Positions 8,346 through 15,333 of a stretch of 64,000 nt of DNA are shown here, in pieces. The stretch spans positions 1 to 64,000 of the forward strand of contig NZ_KB898333.1 in NCBI RefSeq assembly GCF_000377625.1, read 5' to 3'. The position numbers were made by a program, and so were the translations under genes. Every line of letters begins with the position of its first letter. Positions within the stretch are counted from its first letter, which is position 1. The stretch comes from Prevotella veroralis DSM 19559 = JCM 6290 (lineage in GTDB: Bacteria; Bacteroidota; Bacteroidia; Bacteroidales; Bacteroidaceae). Below the pieces are notes generated by a model. It had not been told where the DNA came from. It made no database searches and saw only the letters and a list, made by a program, of their open reading frames with translations.

Positions 8346-8410
8346 TTTCTCTTTCACTGTATTATCCCTTCTTGTAGTAATGTAGTAGGATAATATCGGT
8401 GAAAGAGAAA
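8346..8410. terminator. Large two-part inverted repeat
   Basis: Outer arms are TTTCTCTTTCAC (8346-8357) and GTGAAAGAGAAA (8399-8410), 12 of 12 paired. Inner arms are ATTATCC (8361-8367) and GGATAAT (8388-8394). It lies between the convergent radical SAM gene and the small gene ending at 8417. It may be a bidirectional terminator without a clear T tract, or a recombination-related structure of the element. Confidence 0.5.
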
Positions 8411-8416
8411 AGTATA

Positions 8417-8821
8417 TCAATTGATACTGTCACTGCAGTGTAGGTATATCTGCTCCACTACAGGTAAAGGGCGTTGTAGCTCTCGACAGAGGTGTTTTCT
8501 GAACAAATGGGCTTCCATGCTGTCCAATTGATAAGACAAAGCGATGATGATAGTAAGCGGATAAAGCAAGGCATAACCTCGCAGCCGTCCGTTCACGTAG
8601 ACTTCCTGCTCCCCTGTATCCCTTTCGTCGGGTTGCAGGGGAGAGACTTTTAGTAGAAGTTGCAGACGATAATTGAGCTTCCTCCATGTTACACTAAAGA
8701 AATCCACCAGTTCACTCTCTGTCATTGCTATTTCGCCTTTGCCTTTGCGAGTGATTTGCATATTATCGCCCCACTCGAAATAGCTTCGCTCTCTTTTTGT
8801 TTGATGGTGATTGACATTCAT
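8417..8821 (-). CDS. Uncharacterised small protein downstream of integrases
   Basis: 134 residues, no family recognised. It has a basic N-terminus (MNVNHHQTKRERS), a central stretch with FFSVTWRKLNYRLQLLL, and a C-terminal helical region with Cys residues (RKHLCRELQRPL ... IYLHCSD). The start ATG at 8821 overlaps the stop of the integrase upstream (ATGA at 8818-8821), which supports this start and translational coupling. Because it is coupled to the integrases it may act in recombination or its control; this is inference from position only. Confidence 0.6.
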   Translation of the reverse strand: MNVNHHQTKRERSYFEWGDNMQITRKGKGEIAMTESELVDFFSVTWRKLNYRLQLLLKVSPLQPDERDTGEQEVYVNGRLRGYALLYPLTIIIALSYQLDSMEAHLFRKHLCRELQRPLPVVEQIYLHCSDSIN

Positions 8822-10062
8822 ACGGTTTCCTCCTTCGTTTCTTTTGTCTGATGTTTCCTTATCAACCTGTCCATGTCCTCCGAAATCTTATTGTCCGTCA
8901 CCTGTGCGTAGATTTGAGTACTGGATATAGAGGCGTGCCCCATCATCTTGGCAATGCTTTCGATAGGTATCCCTGCACTTAAACTCATCGTGCCGAACGT
9001 GTGCCTTGCCATGTGGTAGGATAACCGCTCTCTGATACCGCAAGCCTTGCCCACAATGCTTAGCTTTGCACTCATTACGCTACGGCTGCAATTAGTTCGG
9101 AAGATAAAGCTGTTGTCTTTGTCTTTCACCGTCTGCATTTCTTTCATGCTGGGTTGCTCTTCCTTACATTGATTGATGATGACCTCAGCTATCGGGTGCA
9201 GGGGCACAATAAACTCCACCTTTGTCTTCTGCCTTTCTTTTCGGATATATTTCTGTCCGTCGGCTGCCGTTTGAATGTGTCCAAATTGCAAATGTTCCAT
9301 ATCAGCAATAGCCAAGCCCGTAAAGCATGAGAAGATAAACATCCGTCTTGCTTGTTCTGCTTCCTTATCAATTACTCTCAATGCCATGAGTTTGGCAACA
9401 TCGCTCTTTTGCAGAAAGCGTATCTTCTGTTCCGCTTTCTCATACTTGGCTTTCTCAAAAGGATTACAGCGAATGAGCCTTTGACTGACCACACGATACA
9501 TCAGCCTACTCAACCAGCAAAGGTAACGATTCATGGTAGCTGTTGCCAAACCTCGCTTTTTCAGATAGAAACGGTATTCTTCAAACAAGTCTTCCGTTAT
9601 AGTGGCTATGACTATATCCGTCATTCCCTTATCCTTTACAAACTCCGTAAGTAACTTATCTGAATAAAGAAGATTCTGATAGGTTCCCTCAGCTTTTGAT
9701 TTGCCCACGCACTCTTTAACGGATTGCAGTTCGGCTTTACTAATGGCAAGAAGCGTTGTCGGCATGGTGGCTATTCCCTGCAAACGGTTTTTAAGCAGTT
9801 CCACACTTACCACCCCGTCATTTATCAGAATATCCTGATAGGTCTTCTCTACAAGTTCTCTGAACTCGCCGATTCTTTGATTAGTCTTCTTATCGGTTGT
9901 CAGTCCTTTCCTGCTGTTCCACTCGGAGGATTTGCATTCCTCGCCTGTGGTAATGGCGGTGCTCTTTCCGTCTATGGTGATACGGCAGAGAATGGCGGTC
10001 TTGCCGTCTGCCTTTATTTTCTGTCTGTTGATGTAAAACAATATCTTGAATGTACTTCTCAT
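8818..10062 (-). CDS. Tyrosine recombinase/integrase 2 (Bacteroidales type)
   Basis: 414 residues. It has an N-terminal arm-binding region (about 1-100), a SAM-like core-binding domain (about 105-205), and a catalytic domain with HMARHTFG (box II H-x-x-R), MMGHASISSTQIYAQV (second His and nucleophile Tyr, about Y385). The box I position reads TGLAIADMEHL, so the usual first Arg is replaced by Ala, as in other Bacteroidetes integrases such as the CTnDOT group where it is Ser. It starts 12 bases after the stop of the other integrase. Two integrases in tandem suggest that both are needed or that each acts on different sites. Confidence 0.9.
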   Translation of the reverse strand: MRSTFKILFYINRQKIKADGKTAILCRITIDGKSTAITTGEECKSSEWNSRKGLTTDKKTNQRIGEFRELVEKTYQDILINDGVVSVELLKNRLQGIATMPTTLLAISKAELQSVKECVGKSKAEGTYQNLLYSDKLLTEFVKDKGMTDIVIATITEDLFEEYRFYLKKRGLATATMNRYLCWLSRLMYRVVSQRLIRCNPFEKAKYEKAEQKIRFLQKSDVAKLMALRVIDKEAEQARRMFIFSCFTGLAIADMEHLQFGHIQTAADGQKYIRKERQKTKVEFIVPLHPIAEVIINQCKEEQPSMKEMQTVKDKDNSFIFRTNCSRSVMSAKLSIVGKACGIRERLSYHMARHTFGTMSLSAGIPIESIAKMMGHASISSTQIYAQVTDNKISEDMDRLIRKHQTKETKEETV

Positions 10063-10074
10063 AAAAAATCTTGG

Positions 10075-11304
10075 TTAAATGGTTAAACGTAAATCTTCTG
10101 TGAAAGAAAGGAAACGGTTAAACTCCTCAAAGAGTTTCTGTGGTGTTACCTTTGCATAACGTTCGGTCATACTTACGTTCGTATGTCCAAGCATCTTGCT
10201 GACTGTTTCAATAGGAACGCCCTGCTCCAATGTGATAAGCGTGGCAAAGGTGTGCCTTGCAGTATGCGATGTAAATGGAAAAGAAATACCTGCCCGTAAT
10301 CGCAAGGCTTTGAGACAGGACTGATAAGTGGGATATTTGATGAAAGGCAGCAGTGTTTCCCTTTCATCGCTGTGCATTTTCTCAATTAACCGAACAGTTT
10401 CCGGCAACAACTTGATACGGCAAAGTACACCTGTCTTCTGTCGGTTGAACTTTAACCAAAGGCTACCCTTATCATCACGGACAAGATGCTTCTTGCTTAA
10501 CTCCATCAAATCACAATAGGCTGCACCGGTATAACAGGCGAAGAGAAATACATCACGAGCTGTTTCCATTTCCTCTTCCAATTCATCAAAGCGGAGTGCT
10601 TTGAGTTTATCCAATGCCTCTTTGTCAAGAGCTTTGGGTGTTTTCTTGTCTCCGCGTTCTATATGAGCCTTATCAAACAGAAGCGTATCAGTCAACCCCT
10701 CGCGATAAGCCAGCCTGCAGACGGTCTTCAAATCTGCCGCAACTCTGAAAAATGTGCTTTGCTGATGACCAAGCTCACCGAGACAGAACGCCTGCAACTC
10801 ATAGATAAAGTTTTCTGTCAACTGCGAGAATGCTAAATCCGAAACATGGTATTTCTTCTGAATGAACTCTTGCAACCGTTTCCGAGTGGAATGATAGGCA
10901 GACACAGACTCTTCCTTGATGTCTATACCGATATGGCTTTCTTTCTCCTTGATGAGCATATCCAGCCTCTCGATAAGCATACATCTTGCCTGTACGCTGC
11001 CTTGAAACCGTTCTTTCACATTAGTTGCATCAAATGGCTGTCCTTTGGCAATCAAAGACTGATAGGCAGATTGAATGGAAAGCAACAAATTCTCCAATCT
11101 CCCATTAATCTCCACCGCCTCACGGCTCTTGCCGTCCATCCTGCTCTCACGTGAATTCCACAAGTCGGGGTTGCAGGAAAGTTTACAACTGAACTGCGCA
11201 ATACTCCTTCCAAGTGTTATCCGCCCCATAATCGGGGCTTTACCTGATTTGCCTATACCGCTCTTTTTAAGGTAGAGCAACACCTTCATTTTCTCTGTTT
11301 TCAT
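10075..11304 (-). CDS. Tyrosine recombinase/integrase 1 (Bacteroidales type)
   Basis: 409 residues with the same three-part layout as its neighbour. Catalytic features: HTARHTFAT (box II), MLGHTNVSMTERYAKV with the Tyr nucleophile at about residue 383, and box I as CYTGAAYCDLMEL, again without the canonical Arg. It is the first gene of the integrase operon and the last gene of the element. Its -7 box (TAATTTTG, minus strand, 11324-11331) lies between arms of a 10-bp inverted repeat. It is distinct from integrase 2 over most of its length, so the pair is not a recent duplication. Confidence 0.9.
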   Translation of the reverse strand: MKTEKMKVLLYLKKSGIGKSGKAPIMGRITLGRSIAQFSCKLSCNPDLWNSRESRMDGKSREAVEINGRLENLLLSIQSAYQSLIAKGQPFDATNVKERFQGSVQARCMLIERLDMLIKEKESHIGIDIKEESVSAYHSTRKRLQEFIQKKYHVSDLAFSQLTENFIYELQAFCLGELGHQQSTFFRVAADLKTVCRLAYREGLTDTLLFDKAHIERGDKKTPKALDKEALDKLKALRFDELEEEMETARDVFLFACYTGAAYCDLMELSKKHLVRDDKGSLWLKFNRQKTGVLCRIKLLPETVRLIEKMHSDERETLLPFIKYPTYQSCLKALRLRAGISFPFTSHTARHTFATLITLEQGVPIETVSKMLGHTNVSMTERYAKVTPQKLFEEFNRFLSFTEDLRLTI

Positions 11305-11346
11305 ACGCTTTAATATTTGTGGGCAAAATTACCCGAATTAAAGCGT
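11305..11346 (-). promoter_or_regulatory. Integrase promoter flanked by 10-bp inverted repeat
   Basis: ACGCTTTAAT (11305-11314) and ATTAAAGCGT (11337-11346) are perfect inverted arms separated by 22 bp. Between them the minus strand carries TAATTTTG, a -7 box for the integrase operon. The arms could be an operator or integrase core/arm sites near the attachment point; sequence alone does not decide. Confidence 0.55.
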
Positions 11347-11609
11347 TCCTCACTTATGCAGAAAACTGCCGACCGAAGCAACAGCCACACGAACGATAAT
11401 AATTCAGTTACCTATTTCTTCTCCATCGTTACCAACATCAAAACAAGGTAACACTCTGGTAACTGAACTTCTGCCTAAATCTGCATGTTTCTGCCCTTTA
11501 CAAATAGAGCAGTATTATGCCAATTCGTGTATTTCCTCCTCATTATCAGTTAGTTTACATCAATTTCGATATTTCTTCTTTTTCATTGATTAGTTACGTG
11601 TATGTACAA

Positions 11610-11719
11610 TCAATTATACAGGTGTGTATAACTAATTATACAAACGTGTATAACCAATTATACAGACGTGTATAATCAATTATACAAACGTGTATAATTC
11701 ATTATACAAACTTGTATAA
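11610..11719. repeat. Five 22-bp tandem units, each a perfect dyad
   Basis: Units start at 11610, 11632, 11654, 11676 and 11698. Every unit contains TTATACA, four variable bases, then TGTATAA, that is a perfect 7-bp inverted repeat with a 4-base centre. The four central bases differ between units (GGTG, AAAC or GACG types) while the arms do not. It lies about 155 bp upstream of the -7 box of the sigma-54-activator operon and may be an operator array for a dimeric protein or a string of small hairpins. Confidence 0.9.
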
Positions 11720-11849
11720 GACAGTACTCTAACTTAGAATGCCGTAGTAATGCAACTATCTATTGGGCGTTCATCCTTATATAGAGTGCCTCATACAAGT
11801 TAGTAAAGCCTAAAAGCCAACTGAAAGGAGTTGTTAAAGTCTGCCAATA

Positions 11850-11882
11850 TTGCAGCTTATTCAAATTAAATAGGTAATTTTG
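11850..11882 (+). promoter_or_regulatory. Promoter of the activator-lptE-secG operon
   Basis: TTG at 11850-11852 and TAATTTTG at 11875-11882 with 22 bp between. The predicted start site falls at or just before the ATG at 11891, so the leader is at most a few bases. The rest of the 11305-11890 gap holds the integrase promoter dyad and the 22-bp array. Confidence 0.55.
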
Positions 11883-11890
11883 TCAGTCGA

Positions 11891-13138
11891 ATGAATACAA
11901 GAGAATTACAACAAACCAAGCAGAGATATAACATCGTAGGTAACAGCGATGGACTGAATCACGCCTTAGACGTAGCACTTCAAGTTGCGCCTACGGATTT
12001 GTCTGTATTAATTATCGGTGAGAGTGGTGTCGGTAAGGAGATTATCCCACGCGTAATCCACGATAACTCACCACGTAGAAGGGAGAAATACTTCGCAATT
12101 AACTGTGGTTCTATCCCTGAAGGAACTATCGATAGCGAGCTCTTTGGTCACGAGAAAGGCTCTTTTACAGGTGCTATCGGTGAGAGCGAGGGATATTTCG
12201 GTATAGCTAATAAGGGTACGATCTTCCTCGATGAGGTGGGCGAATTGCCTATCGCAACACAAGCACGACTGTTGCGTGTGCTGGAGACGGGAGAATATAT
12301 ACGTGTGGGGGGACAGGAGATTCGTAAGACAGACGTGCGCATTGTTGCCGCAACGAATGTCAACATGCGTAAGGCTATCAGCGAAGGTAAGTTCAGAGAG
12401 GACTTGTTTTACCGCTTAAATACGATTCCTATTCAGATGCCACCACTTAGGGAACGTGGGGAAGATATTATCTTGCTCTTCCGTCTGTTCGCTATGCAAA
12501 TGGCGGAGAAGTATCGTATTCCGAAGATTACTCTAACCGAGGAAGCACGCCAAATAATGCTGCAATATAAGTGGCCGGGCAATGTTCGACAGTTGAAGAA
12601 CATTACGGAACAGATGTCTGTGCTGAGTGAGAAGCGGGAGATTGATGCAGAGACCTTGCTCCACTTCATACCCCGCGATCAGGATAGTACGCAGTTGGCA
12701 ACTATTCCAAACGGCAACGGCTCGCCGAGTTATGAGAGCGAACGAGAGATATTGTATAAGATTCTATACGAGCTAAGGGGTAATGTGAGTGACTTGCGTC
12801 GTGACCTTAACAATGTACGGAAGCAGTTAGAAGAGAGTAGGCAACTCAATGGTGCAAGTGGGTTCCAACCTGCACCAACGACAACCTCTAACCTACCATC
12901 AGCTCCTAACAAACAAACGATTAGTACTCCAATAGAGCAAGTAGAGGATGCGGTAGCAGAGGAAATATCAGAGCCAGAGACGCTCAATCTTAACGATATC
13001 GGAAAGCAATTAGTGGAGAAAGCATTAGAGCGCAATCATGGGAACAGGAAGAAGGCTGCGCAAGAGCTCGGTATCAGTGACCGCACACTCTATCGCCGTA
13101 TTAAGCAGTATGGATTGGAGAAGGATTCTATAGAATAA
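11891..13138 (+). CDS. Sigma-54-dependent activator (AAA+ and Fis-type HTH)
   Basis: 415 residues. There is no receiver domain: the AAA+ module begins almost at once. Walker A is GESGVGKE (43-50), the sigma-54 contact loop is GSFTGA (90-95, a common variant of GAFTGA), Walker B is IFLDE (111-115), and WPGNVRQLKN is the sensor II region. A Pro/Ser/Thr-rich linker (about 270-360) leads to a Fis-type helix-turn-helix (GNRKKAAQELGISDRTLYRRIKQ). With no sensor domain it may act constitutively or be controlled by another protein. It heads an operon with lptE, a TPR-like gene and secG, a layout I recall as common in Bacteroidales. A -24/-12-like site lies at 26368 in this window. Confidence 0.9.
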   Translation: MNTRELQQTKQRYNIVGNSDGLNHALDVALQVAPTDLSVLIIGESGVGKEIIPRVIHDNSPRRREKYFAINCGSIPEGTIDSELFGHEKGSFTGAIGESEGYFGIANKGTIFLDEVGELPIATQARLLRVLETGEYIRVGGQEIRKTDVRIVAATNVNMRKAISEGKFREDLFYRLNTIPIQMPPLRERGEDIILLFRLFAMQMAEKYRIPKITLTEEARQIMLQYKWPGNVRQLKNITEQMSVLSEKREIDAETLLHFIPRDQDSTQLATIPNGNGSPSYESEREILYKILYELRGNVSDLRRDLNNVRKQLEESRQLNGASGFQPAPTTTSNLPSAPNKQTISTPIEQVEDAVAEEISEPETLNLNDIGKQLVEKALERNHGNRKKAAQELGISDRTLYRRIKQYGLEKDSIE

Positions 13139-13166
13139 GGACTTCACAGAGCGATTCTAACATAAG

Positions 13167-13703
13167 ATGAATAATAGAAAGAGATTTAAGTCAATGCGCT
13201 TAGGCAAGTGGGGGCTCGCAATTACTTGTGTGCTTCTGTTGGCAGCATGCAGTGTTTCCTATAAGTTTAATGGTGCAAGTATCAATTATGATAAGGTGCA
13301 TACGATTCAGATTGTGGACTTCCCTATCAGATCTGCTTACGTATGGGGACCTATGGGACCAATGTTCAACAATCAACTGAAGGACGTCTTTGCTAACCAT
13401 ACACGTTTGCAACAAGTAAAGCGGAATGGTGACTTAAAGATCGAAGGTGAGATAACGCAGTACCAACAACGCAATAAGAGTGTGTCTAGCGAGGGTTACT
13501 CGGCTCAGACGGAACTTTCGATAACGGTGAATGTGCGCTTTACGAATAATACAAACCATAAGGAAGATTTCGAACGCCAGTTTACTGCTACGTCTAGTTA
13601 CTCTACTACGCAAAGTCTAAACTCCGTACAAGAGAAGTTGGTTACGGATATGATAAAGGATTTAACTGACCAGATCTTCAACGCTACAGTTGCTAACTGG
13701 TAA
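13167..13703 (+). CDS. lptE: LptE-family LPS-assembly lipoprotein
   Basis: 178 residues with a lipoprotein signal peptide (KWGLAITCVLLLAACS, lipobox LAAC). The mature part (SYKFNGASINYDKVHTIQIVDFPIRSA ... IEGEITQYQQRN ... DQIFNATVANW) matches the Bacteroidetes LptE-type protein that plugs the LptD barrel in the outer membrane. It lies 28 bases after the activator gene and 50 bases before the TPR-like gene, in one operon ending with secG. The size is normal for the family. Confidence 0.85.
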   Translation: MNNRKRFKSMRLGKWGLAITCVLLLAACSVSYKFNGASINYDKVHTIQIVDFPIRSAYVWGPMGPMFNNQLKDVFANHTRLQQVKRNGDLKIEGEITQYQQRNKSVSSEGYSAQTELSITVNVRFTNNTNHKEDFERQFTATSSYSTTQSLNSVQEKLVTDMIKDLTDQIFNATVANW

Positions 13704-13753
13704 TCCGAAAGAACGCTATTCACTAATAATCATCGTCTATCACACATCAACCA

Positions 13754-14527
13754 ATGGATATTGCCAACCTCATTAAACATCCGGAGAAACTGAACAAGGA
13801 GACCTTATACAGTCTTAGGAGTCTGCTTGCGCTATATCCTTACTATCAGCCAGCACGCATCCTTCTGTTGCAGAATCTCTTCTTAATGCACGACCCTACG
13901 TTTGATGATGAATTGCGCCGGGCAGCTGTCTATATCTCTGATTGCCGCATACTCTTTAACCTTGTTGAGGGTATTCACTATCAACTGGCAACGCAAGAGA
14001 AGCAGGCAGAAACTAATCAGAAAACTATTACAGACGACAAGCAACCTACACAACAAGCAGAAGAAGATCGTACTCGCTCACTCATTGACTCCTTCCTTGA
14101 TCAAATTCCAGAAGATAATGGCGAAGAGGCAACAACACCTCATAGGAAACCGACACCCGCTGATGCTACCGTTGATTACGTAGCTTACCTACTTGAAAGC
14201 GAGAGCGAGCAGAAGCAAGATACTACTCCACAGCTGAAAGGGCAAGAACTAATTGATGATTTCATTAATAACGAGGGTGGTAAAATTACCCTACAAGAGG
14301 AAACAGAATACGAACCCGAGGATAAGGATGATGATGAAGCAGCTGAAACAGAGGATACTGGTTACTTCACCGAAACCTTAGCTCGCATTTATATCAAACA
14401 GGGTCGATATTCCAAAGCACTGGAAATTATTAAGCGATTAAATTTGGTATATCCGAAAAAAAATCGTTACTTTGCAGACCAAATACGTTTCTTAGAGAAA
14501 TTGATAATAAATAACAATAATAAATAA
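13754..14527 (+). CDS. TPR-like protein between lptE and secG
   Basis: 257 residues, no signal peptide. N-terminal residues 1-75 are helical (LYSLRSLLALYPYYQPARILLLQNLFL). The middle (80-205) is acidic and low-complexity, probably disordered. The C-terminal about 50 residues (TGYFTETLARIYIKQGRYSKALEIIKRLNLVYPKKNRYFADQIRFLEKLI) look like one to two tetratricopeptide repeats. A protein of this layout sits between lptE and secG in related bacteria as far as I recall; its function is unknown. It is 9 bases upstream of secG. Confidence 0.75.
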   Translation: MDIANLIKHPEKLNKETLYSLRSLLALYPYYQPARILLLQNLFLMHDPTFDDELRRAAVYISDCRILFNLVEGIHYQLATQEKQAETNQKTITDDKQPTQQAEEDRTRSLIDSFLDQIPEDNGEEATTPHRKPTPADATVDYVAYLLESESEQKQDTTPQLKGQELIDDFINNEGGKITLQEETEYEPEDKDDDEAAETEDTGYFTETLARIYIKQGRYSKALEIIKRLNLVYPKKNRYFADQIRFLEKLIINNNNK

Positions 14528-14536
14528 GACAAGAAA

Positions 14537-14920
14537 ATGTACACGTTATTCGTAATCCTTATTGTGATTGCTGCCCTCTTGATGATAGGAGTTGTCTTGA
14601 TTCAAGAGTCAAAGGGAGGTGGTCTATCGTCTAACTTCTCTTCATCTAATGCCATCATGGGAGTTCGTAAGACTACTGACTTCATAGAGAAAGCTACATG
14701 GGGTTTGGCAATTGCAATGGTTGTTATCAGTATTGCAAGCGCATATGTTGCTCCAACAGCAAACACAGATGAGAGTGTTATAGAGAAAGCTGCAACGGGC
14801 AATAACGCAACAAATCCTAACAACTTACCTAACTTTGGTGCAAGTCAGCAGAAGCAAGCAGCCCCAGCACAAGGTGGGCAGGGCAACGCTCCACAGGCTC
14901 CAGCTACTCCTGCTAAATAA
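14537..14920 (+). CDS. secG: Preprotein translocase subunit SecG
   Basis: 127 residues. Two membrane segments (YTLFVILIVIAALLMIGVVLI and LAIAMVVISIASAYV) flank the conserved cytoplasmic loop QESKGGGLSSNFSSSN-IMG, the SecG signature. The C-terminal tail after residue 85 is Ala/Gln/Pro-rich and probably disordered, longer than in E. coli but usual in Bacteroidetes. It helps SecYE-SecA move proteins across the inner membrane. It is the last gene of the operon, and the tRNA-His promoter follows at once. Confidence 0.93.
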   Translation: MYTLFVILIVIAALLMIGVVLIQESKGGGLSSNFSSSNAIMGVRKTTDFIEKATWGLAIAMVVISIASAYVAPTANTDESVIEKAATGNNATNPNNLPNFGASQQKQAAPAQGGQGNAPQAPATPAK

Positions 14921-14949
14921 GGAATAATATTAAAAAAGTACGGGGAATA

Positions 14950-14981
14950 TTTGGTTAGTTCAAATAAAAGCCGTACTTTTG
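14950..14981 (+). promoter_or_regulatory. tRNA-His promoter
   Basis: TTTG at 14950-14953, then 20 bp, then TACTTTTG at 14974-14981: a full match to the Bacteroidetes housekeeping promoter, 27 bp upstream of the tRNA. Confidence 0.8.
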
Positions 14982-15008
14982 CACACGCTAAAAAGAAATA
15001 GCCAACAC

Positions 15009-15084
15009 GGTGGATGTAGTTCAGTTGGTTAGAGCGTCAGATTGTGGTTCTGAATGTCGTGGGTTCGAGTCCCACCCTCCACCC
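15009..15084 (+). tRNA. tRNA-His (GTG anticodon)
   Basis: A cloverleaf can be drawn: acceptor GGTGGATG with CCTCCACC (including the extra G at -1 facing C73, a tRNA-His hallmark, with one T-C mismatch), anticodon stem CAGA/TCTG around ATTGTGGT with anticodon GTG, and a T arm GTGGG-TTCGAGT-CCCAC. The CCA end is not encoded. A strong promoter precedes it and a hairpin terminator follows. Confidence 0.95.
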
Positions 15085-15087
15085 TTA

Positions 15088-15121
15088 AGAGCGGAAGACT
15101 TATTTAGAAGTCTCCCGCTCT
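15088..15121 (+). terminator. tRNA-His terminator
   Basis: AGAGCGG...AGACTT pairs with AAGTCT...CCGCTCT around a short loop and is followed by TTTGTTTTG. Confidence 0.85.
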
Positions 15122-15171
15122 TTGTTTTGTTTGCTTACTATAGTTATCTTTACAAAACATGATACATGCGA

Positions 15172-15230
15172 GTTAGAACGCTGACATATATGTATTAGGA
15201 TCATTAAAACATAGGTATCAGAACGCTGAT
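15172..15230. repeat. Three phased dyads (22/23-bp spacing)
   Basis: Dyad centres lie at about 15178.5, 15200.5 and 15223.5. Unit 1 is GTTAG-AACG-CTGAC (one G-T pair), unit 3 is TATCAG-AACG-CTGATA (perfect, 4-base centre), and unit 2 is weak (ATTAG-GATC-ATTAA). It lies between the tRNA-His terminator and the SusD terminator. It belongs to the same class of phased dyad arrays seen elsewhere in the window. Confidence 0.6.
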
Positions 15231-15283
15231 ACGTATGTTCAAATTAGGACATCACTAAGAGTAATAATGAAAGAAAGCCGTGT

Positions 15284-15311
15284 TACGAATCATTACTCGT
15301 AGCACGGCTTT
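15284..15311. terminator. Terminator of the SusC/SusD operon
   Basis: AAAGCCGTG pairs with CACGGCTTT, with an inner ACGA/TCGT stem. It is placed 23 bases beyond the susD-like stop on the minus strand. Confidence 0.8.
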
Positions 15312-15333
15312 CTCTATGAGGTGTCAGAAGGGT

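Larger units (their letters stand above)
1..11350. mobile_element. Integrative mobilizable element, right-hand part (left end outside window)
   Basis: The block runs from a MobC-like gene at the left edge to two tandem tyrosine recombinases ending at 11304. Between them are DUF3408, Toprim and VirE/DUF3874 proteins and two small helix-turn-helix genes, a gene set typical of Bacteroidales mobilizable and conjugative transposons. Metabolic or regulatory cargo sits at 5023-8197. No conjugation-apparatus gene is visible, so mobilization by a helper is inferred. The relaxase is expected left of base 1. The chromosomal operon starting at 11891 looks native, so the right junction probably lies between 11305 and about 11600. 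I cannot place the att site because the left end is missing. Confidence 0.8.

Noticed and set aside
15009..15084. tRNA-His as attachment site of the mobile element
   Set aside because: The tRNA lies 3.7 kb beyond the integrase end with a housekeeping operon between, and no tRNA fragment is seen near 11305-11400.
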